Made by a program: the position numbers and the translations under genes
Notes under the pieces: generated by a model
Seen by the model: only the letters and a program-made list of their open reading frames with translations
What the model was told of the DNA's origin: nothing
The model's database searches: none
Shown here: positions 20,131 through 29,068 of the stretch, in pieces
Numbering within the stretch: the stretch's first letter is position 1
Layout: every line of letters starts with the position of its first letter
Assembly: GCA_947493495.1 (NCBI GenBank)
Contig: CANLRN010000021.1
Span: 1-56,534, forward strand
Source: an uncultured Aquimarina sp.
GTDB taxonomy: Bacteria; Bacteroidota; Bacteroidia; Flavobacteriales; Flavobacteriaceae
Direction of reading: 5' to 3'
DNA: 56,534 nucleotides

Positions 20131-20511
20131 ATGAACGAACTACAAAAAGCTTTAAAAGTCAATGCTTTATTCTCAAGTATATCTGGTATAATAATGATTT
20201 TATTTAATCATCAAATAGCATATTTATTTGGAATTACTAATAATACTGTTTTTTGGGTTGTTGGACTGATACTAATCTACTTTGCAATAACAATATGGTA
20301 TGAAATAAGAAAACAAAGAAGAACTGCTGTTTTATGGATTATCATTCAAGATTATACTTGGGTTGCAGGAAGTTTAGTATTAATAATTATCAATCCTTTT
20401 CAAATTACACAAATAGGAAATATTATAATTGGACTTATTGCCTTAATAGTTTTATATATGGGAATAAATCAAAAGATCGGATTGAAAAAAAGTACTGTCA
20501 ACAATCTATAA
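20131..20511 (+). CDS. Four-helix membrane protein of unknown function
   Basis: A 126-residue protein with about four transmembrane helices (roughly 10-30, 40-58, 68-86 and 92-112) and little else. No motif was recognised. It follows the Crp-type regulator by 64 bp on the same strand and is the best candidate for its regulated partner. The overlapping longer-reaching frame from 20334 looks like a shadow. Confidence 0.7.
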   Translation: MNELQKALKVNALFSSISGIIMILFNHQIAYLFGITNNTVFWVVGLILIYFAITIWYEIRKQRRTAVLWIIIQDYTWVAGSLVLIIINPFQITQIGNIIIGLIALIVLYMGINQKIGLKKSTVNNL

Positions 20512-20752
20512 AAAACATAAGACGTTTGTGCTTAATCGAAAGGTCTATGAATTTGACGATATATCAGATTAAAAAAAAGACATTTTATTCTAGTAAATTT
20601 AGAGAATAAATGATATCAAATATATATTAACAACATTCATCCTTCAAAGTAATATCATACAAGATCTATTTTAACGTTATGCTAAAAAACAAACTACATG
20701 TATTAACTTGTAGTCGTATTAAACCTTTTTTGGTTTTCAAAGTCTTAAATAC

Positions 20753-22141
20753 ATGAGTAGATTAACAAACAAGCATATACAACACCTCTACTGGAGAGCT
20801 GGTTTTGGCATTTCGTATACTGAATTGCATCAGGTAAAAAAAATGTCAAAAAATAAAATAATACAGCACCTTTTTGACCAAAGTAAAGATCCCAAAGAAT
20901 TGCATATTGATCTTAAAGAATTTGAAAAAGATCCAAAAACATTGACCAAAGAAAAACGAAAAGAACTTCGCAATCTACAAAACCAGAAAATATTGGATAT
21001 GAATGCACTTTGGTTCGAACAAATGAAAAATACTAAAGGGGTGTTAAGAGAAAAAATGACATTGTTTTTTCAGAATCATTTTGCAGTAAGACTTCGCATG
21101 CCTAAAGTAATGCTTTACTTTCATAATACTATCAGAAAACACGCGCTTAGCAATTTCGGAGAGCTATTAATGGATATTTCTAGATCCCCTGCCATGATTA
21201 TGTTTTTAAACAATAGACAAAACCGAAAAGGAAGCCCTAATGAGAATTTTGCCAGAGAAGTTATGGAACTTTTTACGCTAGGAAGGGACAATAGATATAC
21301 CGAAAAAGACATCAAAGAAGCTGCTCGTGCCTTTACTGGTTGGGATTTTGATAAAGAAGGAAAATTTGTATTTCGCCAATATCGACACGACTCTGGGGAT
21401 AAGGTATTTCTAGAACGCAAAGGAGCTTTTAAAGGAGAAGATATTATCAAAATATTATTAGAAGAAAAGCAAACAGCTATATATCTAACAGAAAAAATTT
21501 ATAGATTTTTTGTACACGACACGATCAACCAAGAGCATATAAAAGAACTTGCTACCATTTTTTATGACTCCAATTATAATATAGAAATCTTATTAAAATC
21601 CATATTCTCTAGCACTTGGTTTTATGACAAAAAAAATATAGGCACTAAAATAAAATCTCCTGTGGATTTAATTACTGGACTTAACAGGCAATTCTATATC
21701 ACCTATGCTGAGCCCAAAGTATTATTTTATACCCAAAGAAAACTAAATCAGATGCTTTTTTATCCTCCGAATGTTGCAGGGTGGCCAGGTGGGAAATACT
21801 GGATTGATAGTTCTACGATGATGATCCGACTCAAATTAGCTTCTGTAATGCTTACTAATGGTAAGATCGATATGGATATCAAGCAGGATATGCCCGAAAA
21901 TATGATGACAAACCCAAGAAAATCCAAAAGAACTGGACTTGCCAAAAGAATTCGAGCACAAGGGAATTGGAAAAAGTTTTTAGTAACGCTCCAAACAGAA
22001 AATAAAAAAGAAGTAACAGATTTTCTTATACAACCCGAACTATCAGAGGCTGCTAAAAGAGTTTTATCTGCTTCAGGAATAAATGATACAAAAAGTTTTA
22101 TTGTAGAACTGCTCAGTTTACCTGAGTACCAACTCTGTTAA
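20753..22141 (+). CDS. DUF1800 family protein
   Basis: The 462-residue protein carries the DUF1800 signature: opening HLYWRAGFGIS, FFQNHFAVRL, then ENFAREVMELFTLG and AARAFTGWDF, and later NVAGWPGGKYW. The function is not established. DUF1800 genes are regularly paired with DUF1501 genes, as here with 12 bp between them, so the two products probably act together outside the cytoplasm. No classical signal peptide is evident at its N-terminus, so it may be exported by another route or with its partner. Confidence 0.9.
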   Translation: MSRLTNKHIQHLYWRAGFGISYTELHQVKKMSKNKIIQHLFDQSKDPKELHIDLKEFEKDPKTLTKEKRKELRNLQNQKILDMNALWFEQMKNTKGVLREKMTLFFQNHFAVRLRMPKVMLYFHNTIRKHALSNFGELLMDISRSPAMIMFLNNRQNRKGSPNENFAREVMELFTLGRDNRYTEKDIKEAARAFTGWDFDKEGKFVFRQYRHDSGDKVFLERKGAFKGEDIIKILLEEKQTAIYLTEKIYRFFVHDTINQEHIKELATIFYDSNYNIEILLKSIFSSTWFYDKKNIGTKIKSPVDLITGLNRQFYITYAEPKVLFYTQRKLNQMLFYPPNVAGWPGGKYWIDSSTMMIRLKLASVMLTNGKIDMDIKQDMPENMMTNPRKSKRTGLAKRIRAQGNWKKFLVTLQTENKKEVTDFLIQPELSEAAKRVLSASGINDTKSFIVELLSLPEYQLC

Positions 22142-22153
22142 AAAAATAAGTAC

Positions 22154-23347
22154 ATGGAAAGAAGAGATTTTTTAAAAAATTCAGTTTTCGCTTCAGGAAT
22201 GGCATTGATTCCTTCTTTCCTTAAAGGAATGGAATTCTTAACTCCAGATCAATTATCAGGATACCGTAATGTCATCATTATACAATTATCGGGAGGAAAT
22301 GATGGTTTAAATACAATTATCCCTATACACAATGATATATATCATCGATTACGTCCTGCTATCGCAAAGAAAAAACAAGAAACATTAGCTATCGATGATA
22401 CACTCGCTTTTAATAATCATCTACAAGAAATCAAACAATTATATGATCAGGGTGATGTATCTATTATTAATAATGTAGGATATCCCAATCCTAATCGATC
22501 TCATTTTAGAAGCTCTGATATCTGGCATACTGCTAGCGGTGCAGATCAACACCTTACCGATGGATGGATAGGACGCTACTTGGATGCTCATTGCGAACAC
22601 CCTTATCAAGCGATCGAAGTAGATAAAGGGCTCTCGCTTACATTAAAAGGAAAAAAGATGAATGGTATTGCAGTTTCTGATCCTACTCTATTATATCACA
22701 GTACTAGAGAACCTTTTTTTAAAAACATTATAGTAAACACTGATCAAGAAATGCTTGACGAAAACAATCAAGGGTATCTCTATAAGACCATGCTAGAAAC
22801 ATATTCATCTGCTTCATATATCTATGAAACTTCAAAAATATATCAAACCACTACGCAATACCCTTCTACTGCTTTTGGTAAAAACCTAAAATGTATTGCC
22901 GATTTTATTATTTCTGGATTAACCACTAGAGTGTATTATAGTTCTTTGGGTGGGTTCGATAATCACGTGAATCAAGTAAATAGCCAGGACAGGTTATTAG
23001 AAATATATTCTCAAGCTATTGGAGCATTGGTAAAAGATTTGAAAAAAAATAGCCGATTTAAGGATACGCTCATTCTTACGTTTTCAGAATTTGGAAGACG
23101 CGTAAAACAAAATGCCAGCCGGGGCACTGATCACGGTACTGCTAATAATGTATTTGTTATTGGAGGAGGACTTAAAAAGCCTGGAATATATAATGAACCT
23201 CCTAATCTTTCTGATTTGGACATTAGTGGAGATCTTAAACACTCTATAGATTTTAGAAGTATTTATGCTACTATATTAAACAATTGGCTAAATGTTAATG
23301 ATGCGCCTATTTTAGGTAAAACATTCGATTCTTTAGGATTTGTATAA
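22154..23347 (+). CDS. DUF1501 family protein, Tat-like leader
   Basis: A 397-residue protein of the DUF1501 family, related in fold to sulfatases and alkaline phosphatases. The N-terminus MERRDFLKNSVFASGMALIP resembles a twin-arginine leader, suggesting export after folding. Inside are LSGGNDGLNTIIP, the FSEFGRRVKQNASRGTDHG stretch with a candidate metal-binding Asp-His, and FDNHVNQ. It is the downstream partner of DUF1800 (12 bp gap). The substrate is not known. Confidence 0.9.
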   Translation: MERRDFLKNSVFASGMALIPSFLKGMEFLTPDQLSGYRNVIIIQLSGGNDGLNTIIPIHNDIYHRLRPAIAKKKQETLAIDDTLAFNNHLQEIKQLYDQGDVSIINNVGYPNPNRSHFRSSDIWHTASGADQHLTDGWIGRYLDAHCEHPYQAIEVDKGLSLTLKGKKMNGIAVSDPTLLYHSTREPFFKNIIVNTDQEMLDENNQGYLYKTMLETYSSASYIYETSKIYQTTTQYPSTAFGKNLKCIADFIISGLTTRVYYSSLGGFDNHVNQVNSQDRLLEIYSQAIGALVKDLKKNSRFKDTLILTFSEFGRRVKQNASRGTDHGTANNVFVIGGGLKKPGIYNEPPNLSDLDISGDLKHSIDFRSIYATILNNWLNVNDAPILGKTFDSLGFV

Positions 23348-23577
23348 GAAATCAGTCTTTTTTTTACTATAATGACAAAAAAATAGCGGAAAAACTATCA
23401 AAAAATCTATTTACATGTAATTTTTACGCATTAAAAATACGGTAAAACCATAAAAATTGAGTATTTCATCGAGATAAAATTTCACTTTATCTAAAAGTTG
23501 GGGAAATATTTTTTCTCTTAACTAATTCATATTAAATTTGTTACAAATAAGTTAAATACTTCATAAAGCCCCAAACT

Positions 23578-23940
23578 ATGAAAACTACATTTACAATATT
23601 AATAATACTTATCACTTTTTCTTCATATAACATCAATGCACAAGAATTAAGCATTAAAAAAAATAATTCTGAAAAAACTAGTATCATAACAACTCAAAAA
23701 ACAGCTATATCTAAAGTTAGTTTTTATAAAGAATTAATTGCTAAAAACAATTTTGACATAAAAATTAAGGATACAAGTAATCTAGCAATTCGAACTAAAA
23801 TTGATTATTACCACCTTTTATTAGAAAAAGCTAATTTAAACACAGACTCAAAGCACTATGTTAGATTCGCAGTTAATCATCTAACAAAAGATGATGTTGC
23901 CATAAAAACTGCGAATCTAGTAGTAGGGGTAACACCATAA
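23578..23940 (+). CDS. Small secreted protein of unknown function
   Basis: A 120-residue protein with a clear signal peptide (about 1-21, ending INAQ) and a mature part rich in Lys, Thr and Asn. No known domain or cysteine pattern. It has its own terminator at 23966-24002 and a TAnnTTTG box upstream (23533-23540), which supports it being a real, singly transcribed gene. Confidence 0.6.
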   Translation: MKTTFTILIILITFSSYNINAQELSIKKNNSEKTSIITTQKTAISKVSFYKELIAKNNFDIKIKDTSNLAIRTKIDYYHLLLEKANLNTDSKHYVRFAVNHLTKDDVAIKTANLVVGVTP

Positions 23941-23965
23941 TCAAATATTTAATTTTAAGTTGAAA

Positions 23966-24002
23966 ACGGCTATTTCGATATCGAAATGGCTGTTTTTTTT
24001 AT
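23966..24002 (+). terminator. Intrinsic terminator after the small secreted gene
   Basis: A 12-bp stem with two G-T pairs, ACGGCTATTTCG / CGAAATGGCTGT, ATAT loop and a T tract. Confidence 0.8.
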
Positions 24003-24008
24003 TGATCT

Positions 24009-24174
24009 TATACGATTTACGGATGAGAATTTCGTAAAAATAATGGCAAGGATTTTTCGCTAGATTGATGAATCAAATGAAACAATAGCCATAGCTATTG
24101 TTTCATTTTATGAAGAAAATATAGTAGAAAAAGAATGTCATTAGATGCGAAATTTTTATTCGTAAATCGTATTA
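24009..24174. repeat. 165-bp near-complete palindrome
   Basis: The whole stretch folds around a perfect 14-bp stem AATGAAACAATAGC (24076-24089) with loop CATA. The outer arms 24011-24034 and 24148-24171 match at 21 of 24 positions, and the three differences become G-U pairs in plus-strand RNA. Intermediate parts also pair. It follows the terminator of the small secreted gene. It occupies most of the 540-bp gene-free stretch 23941-24480 together with the inverted repeat at 24282-24389. Confidence 0.75.
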
Positions 24175-24281
24175 TAGAAAGGTAATACTAAACTCACTTG
24201 AGTTTTTTCTATTTCCTAAAAAATAGCAAAATTCATTATATATCTTTATTTTTATCAGTAATTATATTTTGGATTGACTAC

Positions 24282-24389
24282 TACCATTTTGGCTTTGAAA
24301 TTACCCTTAAAAATAGTTTCTTTTTCGTCTATTTTTCGTTGAAAAAATAATTCAATTTATTAAAGAGTAATTTCAAAGTAAGAATGGTA
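24282..24389. repeat. 27-bp inverted repeat with inner hairpin
   Basis: Arms 24282-24308 and 24363-24389 match at 23 of 27 positions. Between them AAAAATAG and CTATTTTT form an inner hairpin. The element lies 91 bp upstream of the methyltransferase gene and could be regulatory or a small mobile element. Confidence 0.6.
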
Positions 24390-24480
24390 TAAAAAGAAAA
24401 ACAATATACTCATAATTAGTTGCTATTTTTTCTTCATGCCTAAGCGAAAAAGAGTTCTTTAAAACATAATATAGATCACT

Positions 24481-25302
24481 ATGCAAATTCACGAAACCGC
24501 TTTCATCATTTCTACCTACAGATCTTATCATGAAGAATTGAGTAAGGACATCTATGCCCGACTGTGGAATAATTCTAAGACAGACTTTTTGATTCCAGCT
24601 ATCTTAGAAACTATTTCTAAAGATGATGCCTTATTACATAGCCTTAGAAATCGATTTTTTTATGAACAGATGCGCACTTTTTTTGCTAAAAACAATGGAG
24701 GAACACTGATTAATTTTGGAGCTGGATTTAGCATGTATCCTTTTATGTTACCCAATACAGTGCATACCATAGAGATAGATAAAAAAGATATCACTGCATA
24801 TAAAAAAGAAAAAACAACCCAATGGATTCGGGAAGGAAAATTACCTCATCGAGAGATTCAGTACGTTGCGATAGATTTTAATCATCATGCTGAGCAAGAT
24901 ATAAGTACCGCTATACAGCCTATGCTCAAAAAAAAACCTACTTTTATTTTATTAGAAGGTGTATTATTCTTTCTGGGGCCAGACACAACTCATAAATTAT
25001 GCGCTGTTTTTAAAGAGCTACAAAGTAAGGGTGATCTTCTAGGTTGTGTTTCTTTTATTCCCGAAATAGAAAACACAAAGGTATATCAGCGATTACTTCA
25101 TTATTTTGATAGTCATAATGAGAATAACGATCCCTTTTACCATCAAACCCTACCACATTCATTTTATAATAATCTGAATGGATATCAGCTAAAAGAACAT
25201 ATTGATGAATTTGATTTATCAAAAATATATGCTCCTGATGCTGGCATTACTGATAAAACGAAAATCCTTAATGAACATATGTATATCCTACAAAAATCCT
25301 AG
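24481..25302 (+). CDS. Class I SAM methyltransferase of the leucine-carboxyl / TcmP type
   Basis: A 273-residue protein resembling the LCM (PPM1/TcmP) O-methyltransferase family. The SAM-binding motif appears as INFGAGFSMYPFML with an acidic residue after it (IEIDKKD), and FILLEGVLFFL is the family's second signature. Members methylate carboxyl or hydroxyl groups of proteins or polyketides; the target here is unknown. It stands alone between two inverted-repeat structures and a downstream hairpin. Confidence 0.82.
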   Translation: MQIHETAFIISTYRSYHEELSKDIYARLWNNSKTDFLIPAILETISKDDALLHSLRNRFFYEQMRTFFAKNNGGTLINFGAGFSMYPFMLPNTVHTIEIDKKDITAYKKEKTTQWIREGKLPHREIQYVAIDFNHHAEQDISTAIQPMLKKKPTFILLEGVLFFLGPDTTHKLCAVFKELQSKGDLLGCVSFIPEIENTKVYQRLLHYFDSHNENNDPFYHQTLPHSFYNNLNGYQLKEHIDEFDLSKIYAPDAGITDKTKILNEHMYILQKS

Positions 25303-25315
25303 CTAATTGATCAAA

Positions 25316-25348
25316 AAAAGTACTCAACAGTTTACGCTAAGTACTTTT
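25316..25348. terminator. Bidirectional terminator between convergent genes
   Basis: AAAAGTACT and AGTACTTTT form a 9-bp stem with A residues on the left and T residues on the right. It suits both the methyltransferase and the convergent SMP-30 gene. Confidence 0.6.
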
Positions 25349-25376
25349 ACGAATATCAGTAATATACTATTCTAGA

Positions 25377-26567
25377 TTATTGTAAGACAATCTTTCTACT
25401 GATTATTTGATTTTTAGAGTTTTCAATCTTTAATAAATACGTACCTCTAGATAGAGAATCATCAAACTGGATTACTCCAGAATTTTTTTCTATATAGAAA
25501 TCAAGATCTGAAACTTTTTCCCCTTTAAGGTCAAATAGGGTGAATGTAGCATTGTTCAGATCTTCTCCACTATTTTTTATCACCACCTTATTATTAGTAA
25601 TGGGATTAGGAAAAAAGATCGTCTTTGATTTAGAAAAATCAGTAACTGATAGATTAGTAGTAGGCAGATCAAAAGGATGCTGGAACCCTTGCACAGAAGA
25701 GGGCATAGTATAAAGATTCTTTCCTGCTGTTACAAAAAGGATATCCTTATTAGCGCCTCCAAAAGTACAGTTGGTAGTTTTCTCAGGAAAAGCTATTACC
25801 TGAGTACGATTACCATCTTTATCAAAAACTTGTACTCCAGCTTCACTGGTAACATATAAATTCCCATCTACATCTGTTGCCATTCCGTCAGCTCCTGTGT
25901 TGTTTACGCCACCAGACGCAACTTGTAATGTCCCGAAATCTCTCTGATTGGTCAACGTACCGTCTTCTGCAGATACATCATAAGCTCTTACCTTATCACT
26001 AAAAGTATTACTGATATATAATACTGTTCCATCATTAGACAATAAAACACCATTTGGTTTTTCTATATCATCCACAAGTTCAATTACTGTTCCTTCTGGA
26101 TTTAGATAATACACTCTATTTTTTGGTTGATACTCTGGTGTCCCAAAATTAGGATCTGTAAAATAGATCCCACCCTTGGCATCAATACATAAATCATTGG
26201 GGCTATTAAAACGAACTCCTTGATATTCTGAAACAATAGTCCTTATAACTTCTCCATTTATATTACGTTCTGTAATTCTACTACTACTTCCTTCGCAAAC
26301 CACTAGATTCATAGCTTCGTTAAACATCAAACCATTACCACGATTAGAACTTGTAGTAATTGGAGAGAATGTTTTTTGTGTTACCGAGTATTTTATAATC
26401 GTATTATTAGGAATATCTGTAAAATAAATAAACTCACTTCCATCCCATACAGGGCCTTCTAGAAATTGAAAGTTTTGCCCTGTACTCTCATTAGTTATTT
26501 GTGCTTCTATCACAGTTATGGCAGAAAAAATAGCAATAAAAAGATAAAAAAGTCTTAGTTTTCTCAT
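25377..26567 (-). CDS. Secreted SMP-30/gluconolactonase-like protein with T9SS sorting domain
   Basis: A 396-residue protein with a signal peptide (about 1-22), a six-bladed propeller of the SMP-30/gluconolactonase/LRE type (about 30-300: FLEGPVWDG, NSPNDLCIDAKGGIYFTDP, GADGMATDVDGNLYVTSEAG) and a C-terminal type A sorting domain (about 315-396, starting FFPNP and ending RKIVLQ). It is probably exported by the type IX system and may hydrolyse lactones. Residues such as the calcium-binding Glu and the Asn/Asp pairs are visible. Confidence 0.9.
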   Translation of the reverse strand: MRKLRLFYLFIAIFSAITVIEAQITNESTGQNFQFLEGPVWDGSEFIYFTDIPNNTIIKYSVTQKTFSPITTSSNRGNGLMFNEAMNLVVCEGSSSRITERNINGEVIRTIVSEYQGVRFNSPNDLCIDAKGGIYFTDPNFGTPEYQPKNRVYYLNPEGTVIELVDDIEKPNGVLLSNDGTVLYISNTFSDKVRAYDVSAEDGTLTNQRDFGTLQVASGGVNNTGADGMATDVDGNLYVTSEAGVQVFDKDGNRTQVIAFPEKTTNCTFGGANKDILFVTAGKNLYTMPSSVQGFQHPFDLPTTNLSVTDFSKSKTIFFPNPITNNKVVIKNSGEDLNNATFTLFDLKGEKVSDLDFYIEKNSGVIQFDDSLSRGTYLLKIENSKNQIISRKIVLQ

Positions 26568-26681
26568 GGTTTGTATGTATTGTAAGTAGTTAATTAATAT
26601 AATAGTAGCCTATAGAACGATATTCTATTGTTTCTAGTATTAATCACTACTATAAAAAGAGCATTTCAGTTATAAAAAAAC

Positions 26682-26900
26682 TTAAAACCCCGACAGTAAT
26701 ACGCCACAAATCCCTAAACCTACAATAAGATACACCCCAGCCAGAATAAAAAAGACTTTTCCTGCTTTGCGATTTTGTGATCTAAACAAAATTAAACCTA
26801 TAATTGCCAAAATCAAAGGAGGACCTACTAATATTCCTATAATCAGAAACACTATCCCTCCCAGGTTTCCGGGTTCAAAAAATAATAATTGATTTACCAT
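26682..26900 (-). CDS. Small two-helix membrane protein
   Basis: A 72-residue protein with two transmembrane segments (about 13-37 and 48-70) separated by a basic FRSQNRKAGK loop. No known motif. Its start overlaps the end of the radical SAM gene by 7 bp, so it is probably translated from the same transcript and may be an accessory subunit. Confidence 0.7.
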   Translation of the reverse strand: MVNQLLFFEPGNLGGIVFLIIGILVGPPLILAIIGLILFRSQNRKAGKVFFILAGVYLIVGLGICGVLLSGF

Positions 26901-28291
26901 ACACTTTCTTTTCTCAATTCTTCTAGATACTCTTTTTTATCATCTCTATAAAACAAATTCATGGTTTCAAAAGGGATAATTTTATAATCTTTATTTACAA
27001 TATGTACACACGATTTTTTGATGGATCGTACATCAAAATTATATGCATCTATAAACTGCATAATTATAATCCTAAATAGATTGTCATATCCTAGATCAGG
27101 TGCATCAATCTCTGGCAAGCAGCACATAATAGATTTTAGATTTTCTGAAGCTGTATCGACAGAGTTTCCTGTACTAAAAAGTGAAATCATTTTACTGTGC
27201 AACTCGGTATCCTGCTCATAAACAATCGTATTTTTTCCGTTATCTAATAGATCTGCTGGATTAATATATCGTGTTAATGGGATAATCCCTTCTTTGCTTT
27301 TTATCGCATACCCCATCACCAGAGCATCTGGATTACAGGGTACAGGTATCAAATCATCAGATTCAAATACTGGAAACTGCTCTAATATCTTTCTCCGCAC
27401 CTCGGTTAAGGTAATCCGATTGGTTTGCGCATCAAAATCCTCTAATCGACCTGCGATTTGGGTGGGTTGTAATGTGACTCCTCTTACACATTTTTGTTTT
27501 GTGGCAAATCTTATGATATCTCCTATCTCTTGATCATTCAATCCTTTTTCTAAGGTTACTACCAGCGTCGTAGAAAGATTAAACTGATTTAAGTTTGCTA
27601 TGGCTTGCTTCCTGATAGTAGTAAGATCTTCTCCTCTCAATTTTTCTAAAACCTTGGCGGTAAGCGAATCAAATTGTAGATAGATTTCAAAATCGGGCAT
27701 ATAGCTCGCTAGTCGTTCTGTAAATTTAATATCCTTAGCAATTCTAACACCATTGGTATTTACCATCAAATGCCTGATTGGTAATTGTTTTGCATACTCT
27801 AGAATCTCAAAAAACTGCGGATGTATCGTAGGTTCTCCCCCACTAATCTGTACTACATCTGGTTCTTTCTCATTGACGACAATGGTATCTAGCATCTTCT
27901 TGATTTCTTCTAATGTACGATGCCTTCCATAATGTGGAGAAGACCCTGCATAGCAGGTAGGACAGCTTAGATTACATCGATCTGTTACCTCTATGATGGA
28001 TAAGCAGGAATGCTGCTCATGATCTGGGCATAAACCACAATCATAGGGACATCCGTAATCTGTAGTGGTATTAAATTTATGAGGGAATTCTGAAGGTTTA
28101 TTGTAGTTTCTTATGTTCTTATAATAGTCAATATCATCTGCTATCAATACCTTAGACCTACCGTGATCTGGACACCGTTTTAGCATATAAACCTTATCGT
28201 CTTCAAAAACAATCTTAGCATCAATTCTCTTAAGGCAGGTAGGACATAAACTTAGGGTAAAATCATAATACGTATAATTTCTAGTAGGCAT
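26894..28291 (-). CDS. Radical SAM enzyme resembling COG1964 / tetraether-synthase (Tes) family
   Basis: The 465-residue protein contains the radical SAM motif CNLSCPTC (Cys106, 110, 113) and GGEP at 151-154. The N-terminus has a zinc- or iron-finger-like CPTC (16, 19) with Cys40, and a further cluster GCPYDCGLC plus Cys96 precedes the radical SAM motif, with more cysteines near the C-terminus. This layout is that of COG1964 proteins such as archaeal Tes (MJ0619-like), which joins lipid alkyl chains. The substrate here is unknown. It overlaps the Lgt-like gene by 11 bp and the 72-residue gene by 7 bp. Confidence 0.78.
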   Translation of the reverse strand: MPTRNYTYYDFTLSLCPTCLKRIDAKIVFEDDKVYMLKRCPDHGRSKVLIADDIDYYKNIRNYNKPSEFPHKFNTTTDYGCPYDCGLCPDHEQHSCLSIIEVTDRCNLSCPTCYAGSSPHYGRHRTLEEIKKMLDTIVVNEKEPDVVQISGGEPTIHPQFFEILEYAKQLPIRHLMVNTNGVRIAKDIKFTERLASYMPDFEIYLQFDSLTAKVLEKLRGEDLTTIRKQAIANLNQFNLSTTLVVTLEKGLNDQEIGDIIRFATKQKCVRGVTLQPTQIAGRLEDFDAQTNRITLTEVRRKILEQFPVFESDDLIPVPCNPDALVMGYAIKSKEGIIPLTRYINPADLLDNGKNTIVYEQDTELHSKMISLFSTGNSVDTASENLKSIMCCLPEIDAPDLGYDNLFRIIIMQFIDAYNFDVRSIKKSCVHIVNKDYKIIPFETMNLFYRDDKKEYLEELRKESVW

Positions 28292-29024
28292 ACAATAGTT
28301 TTCTAATTGTTTTATAATAATAAATAAAGCATAAGATACATAAATACTGTATACTACTTAACCCTAAGACTAAAAAAGTAGTAGGTTTTATAAACTCAAT
28401 CAAAAAACGAAACAAGAAATATGTGATCATAAAGTATTTAAACAATAGTCCTTGCGTTTCTGTTATTTTATGCTGAAATCGTTTCAGAAAAACCCATAAT
28501 ACAATCAAAAAAACTACCTCAAACAAAGCAATCGGATATCGTTTTACATCATCTCCCAGATCCATCCCCAAAAATGAAGTGGTTGCTATACCGTAGGTCA
28601 ACTCTTTTGTCCCTGCTAGAAAACACCCAACTCTCCCTACGATGATTCCTAAAACAATCGGAAATGTAAATAAATCTCCAGAAGATTGTTTTTCGCCTAT
28701 GATTCTTTTGGCTAATTCTACTCCCAGTAAACCACCAAAAAGTCCACCCATAATAGTTTTAGCATTCAATAACTGAAGGATATATTCTGGACTAAAAGAA
28801 GTAAATACGGGATGCTCTAAAAAACCCATAACTCTAGAACCTAAAAATGCTCCAAAAACCGCACCTATAATAATTGATAGTCTATTGGTAGAAGATATTA
28901 CATCACTGGATTTTTTTTTTAGATATACATAATATCTAAAACCTATAAAAAAAGCAGCATATTCCAAGATTAAATGGATATTTACTTTTATACCAAAAAG
29001 TATAGGTTCAAAAGGGATATCCAT
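28281..29024 (-). CDS. Lgt-like polytopic membrane protein
   Basis: A 247-residue membrane protein with six or seven helices, related to prolipoprotein diacylglyceryl transferase. GRVGCFLAG at 130-138 corresponds to the Lgt signature GRxGNFxN, but Asn is replaced by Cys, and TIMGGLFGG at 90-98 stands where Lgt has the catalytic HGG, so the histidine seems lost. It is therefore likely an Lgt paralogue with another lipid-related job. It is 44 bp after the SulP gene and overlaps the radical SAM gene by 11 bp. Confidence 0.75.
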   Translation of the reverse strand: MDIPFEPILFGIKVNIHLILEYAAFFIGFRYYVYLKKKSSDVISSTNRLSIIIGAVFGAFLGSRVMGFLEHPVFTSFSPEYILQLLNAKTIMGGLFGGLLGVELAKRIIGEKQSSGDLFTFPIVLGIIVGRVGCFLAGTKELTYGIATTSFLGMDLGDDVKRYPIALFEVVFLIVLWVFLKRFQHKITETQGLLFKYFMITYFLFRFLIEFIKPTTFLVLGLSSIQYLCILCFIYYYKTIRKLLYAY

Positions 29025-29068
29025 ACAGTTTTATTTCGATTTAAAAATTGAAATATACACTTTATTTA

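Noticed and set aside
20334..20609. 91-codon frame overlapping the four-helix protein gene
   Set aside because: It is the +1 shadow of the better supported membrane protein and has no signal of its own.
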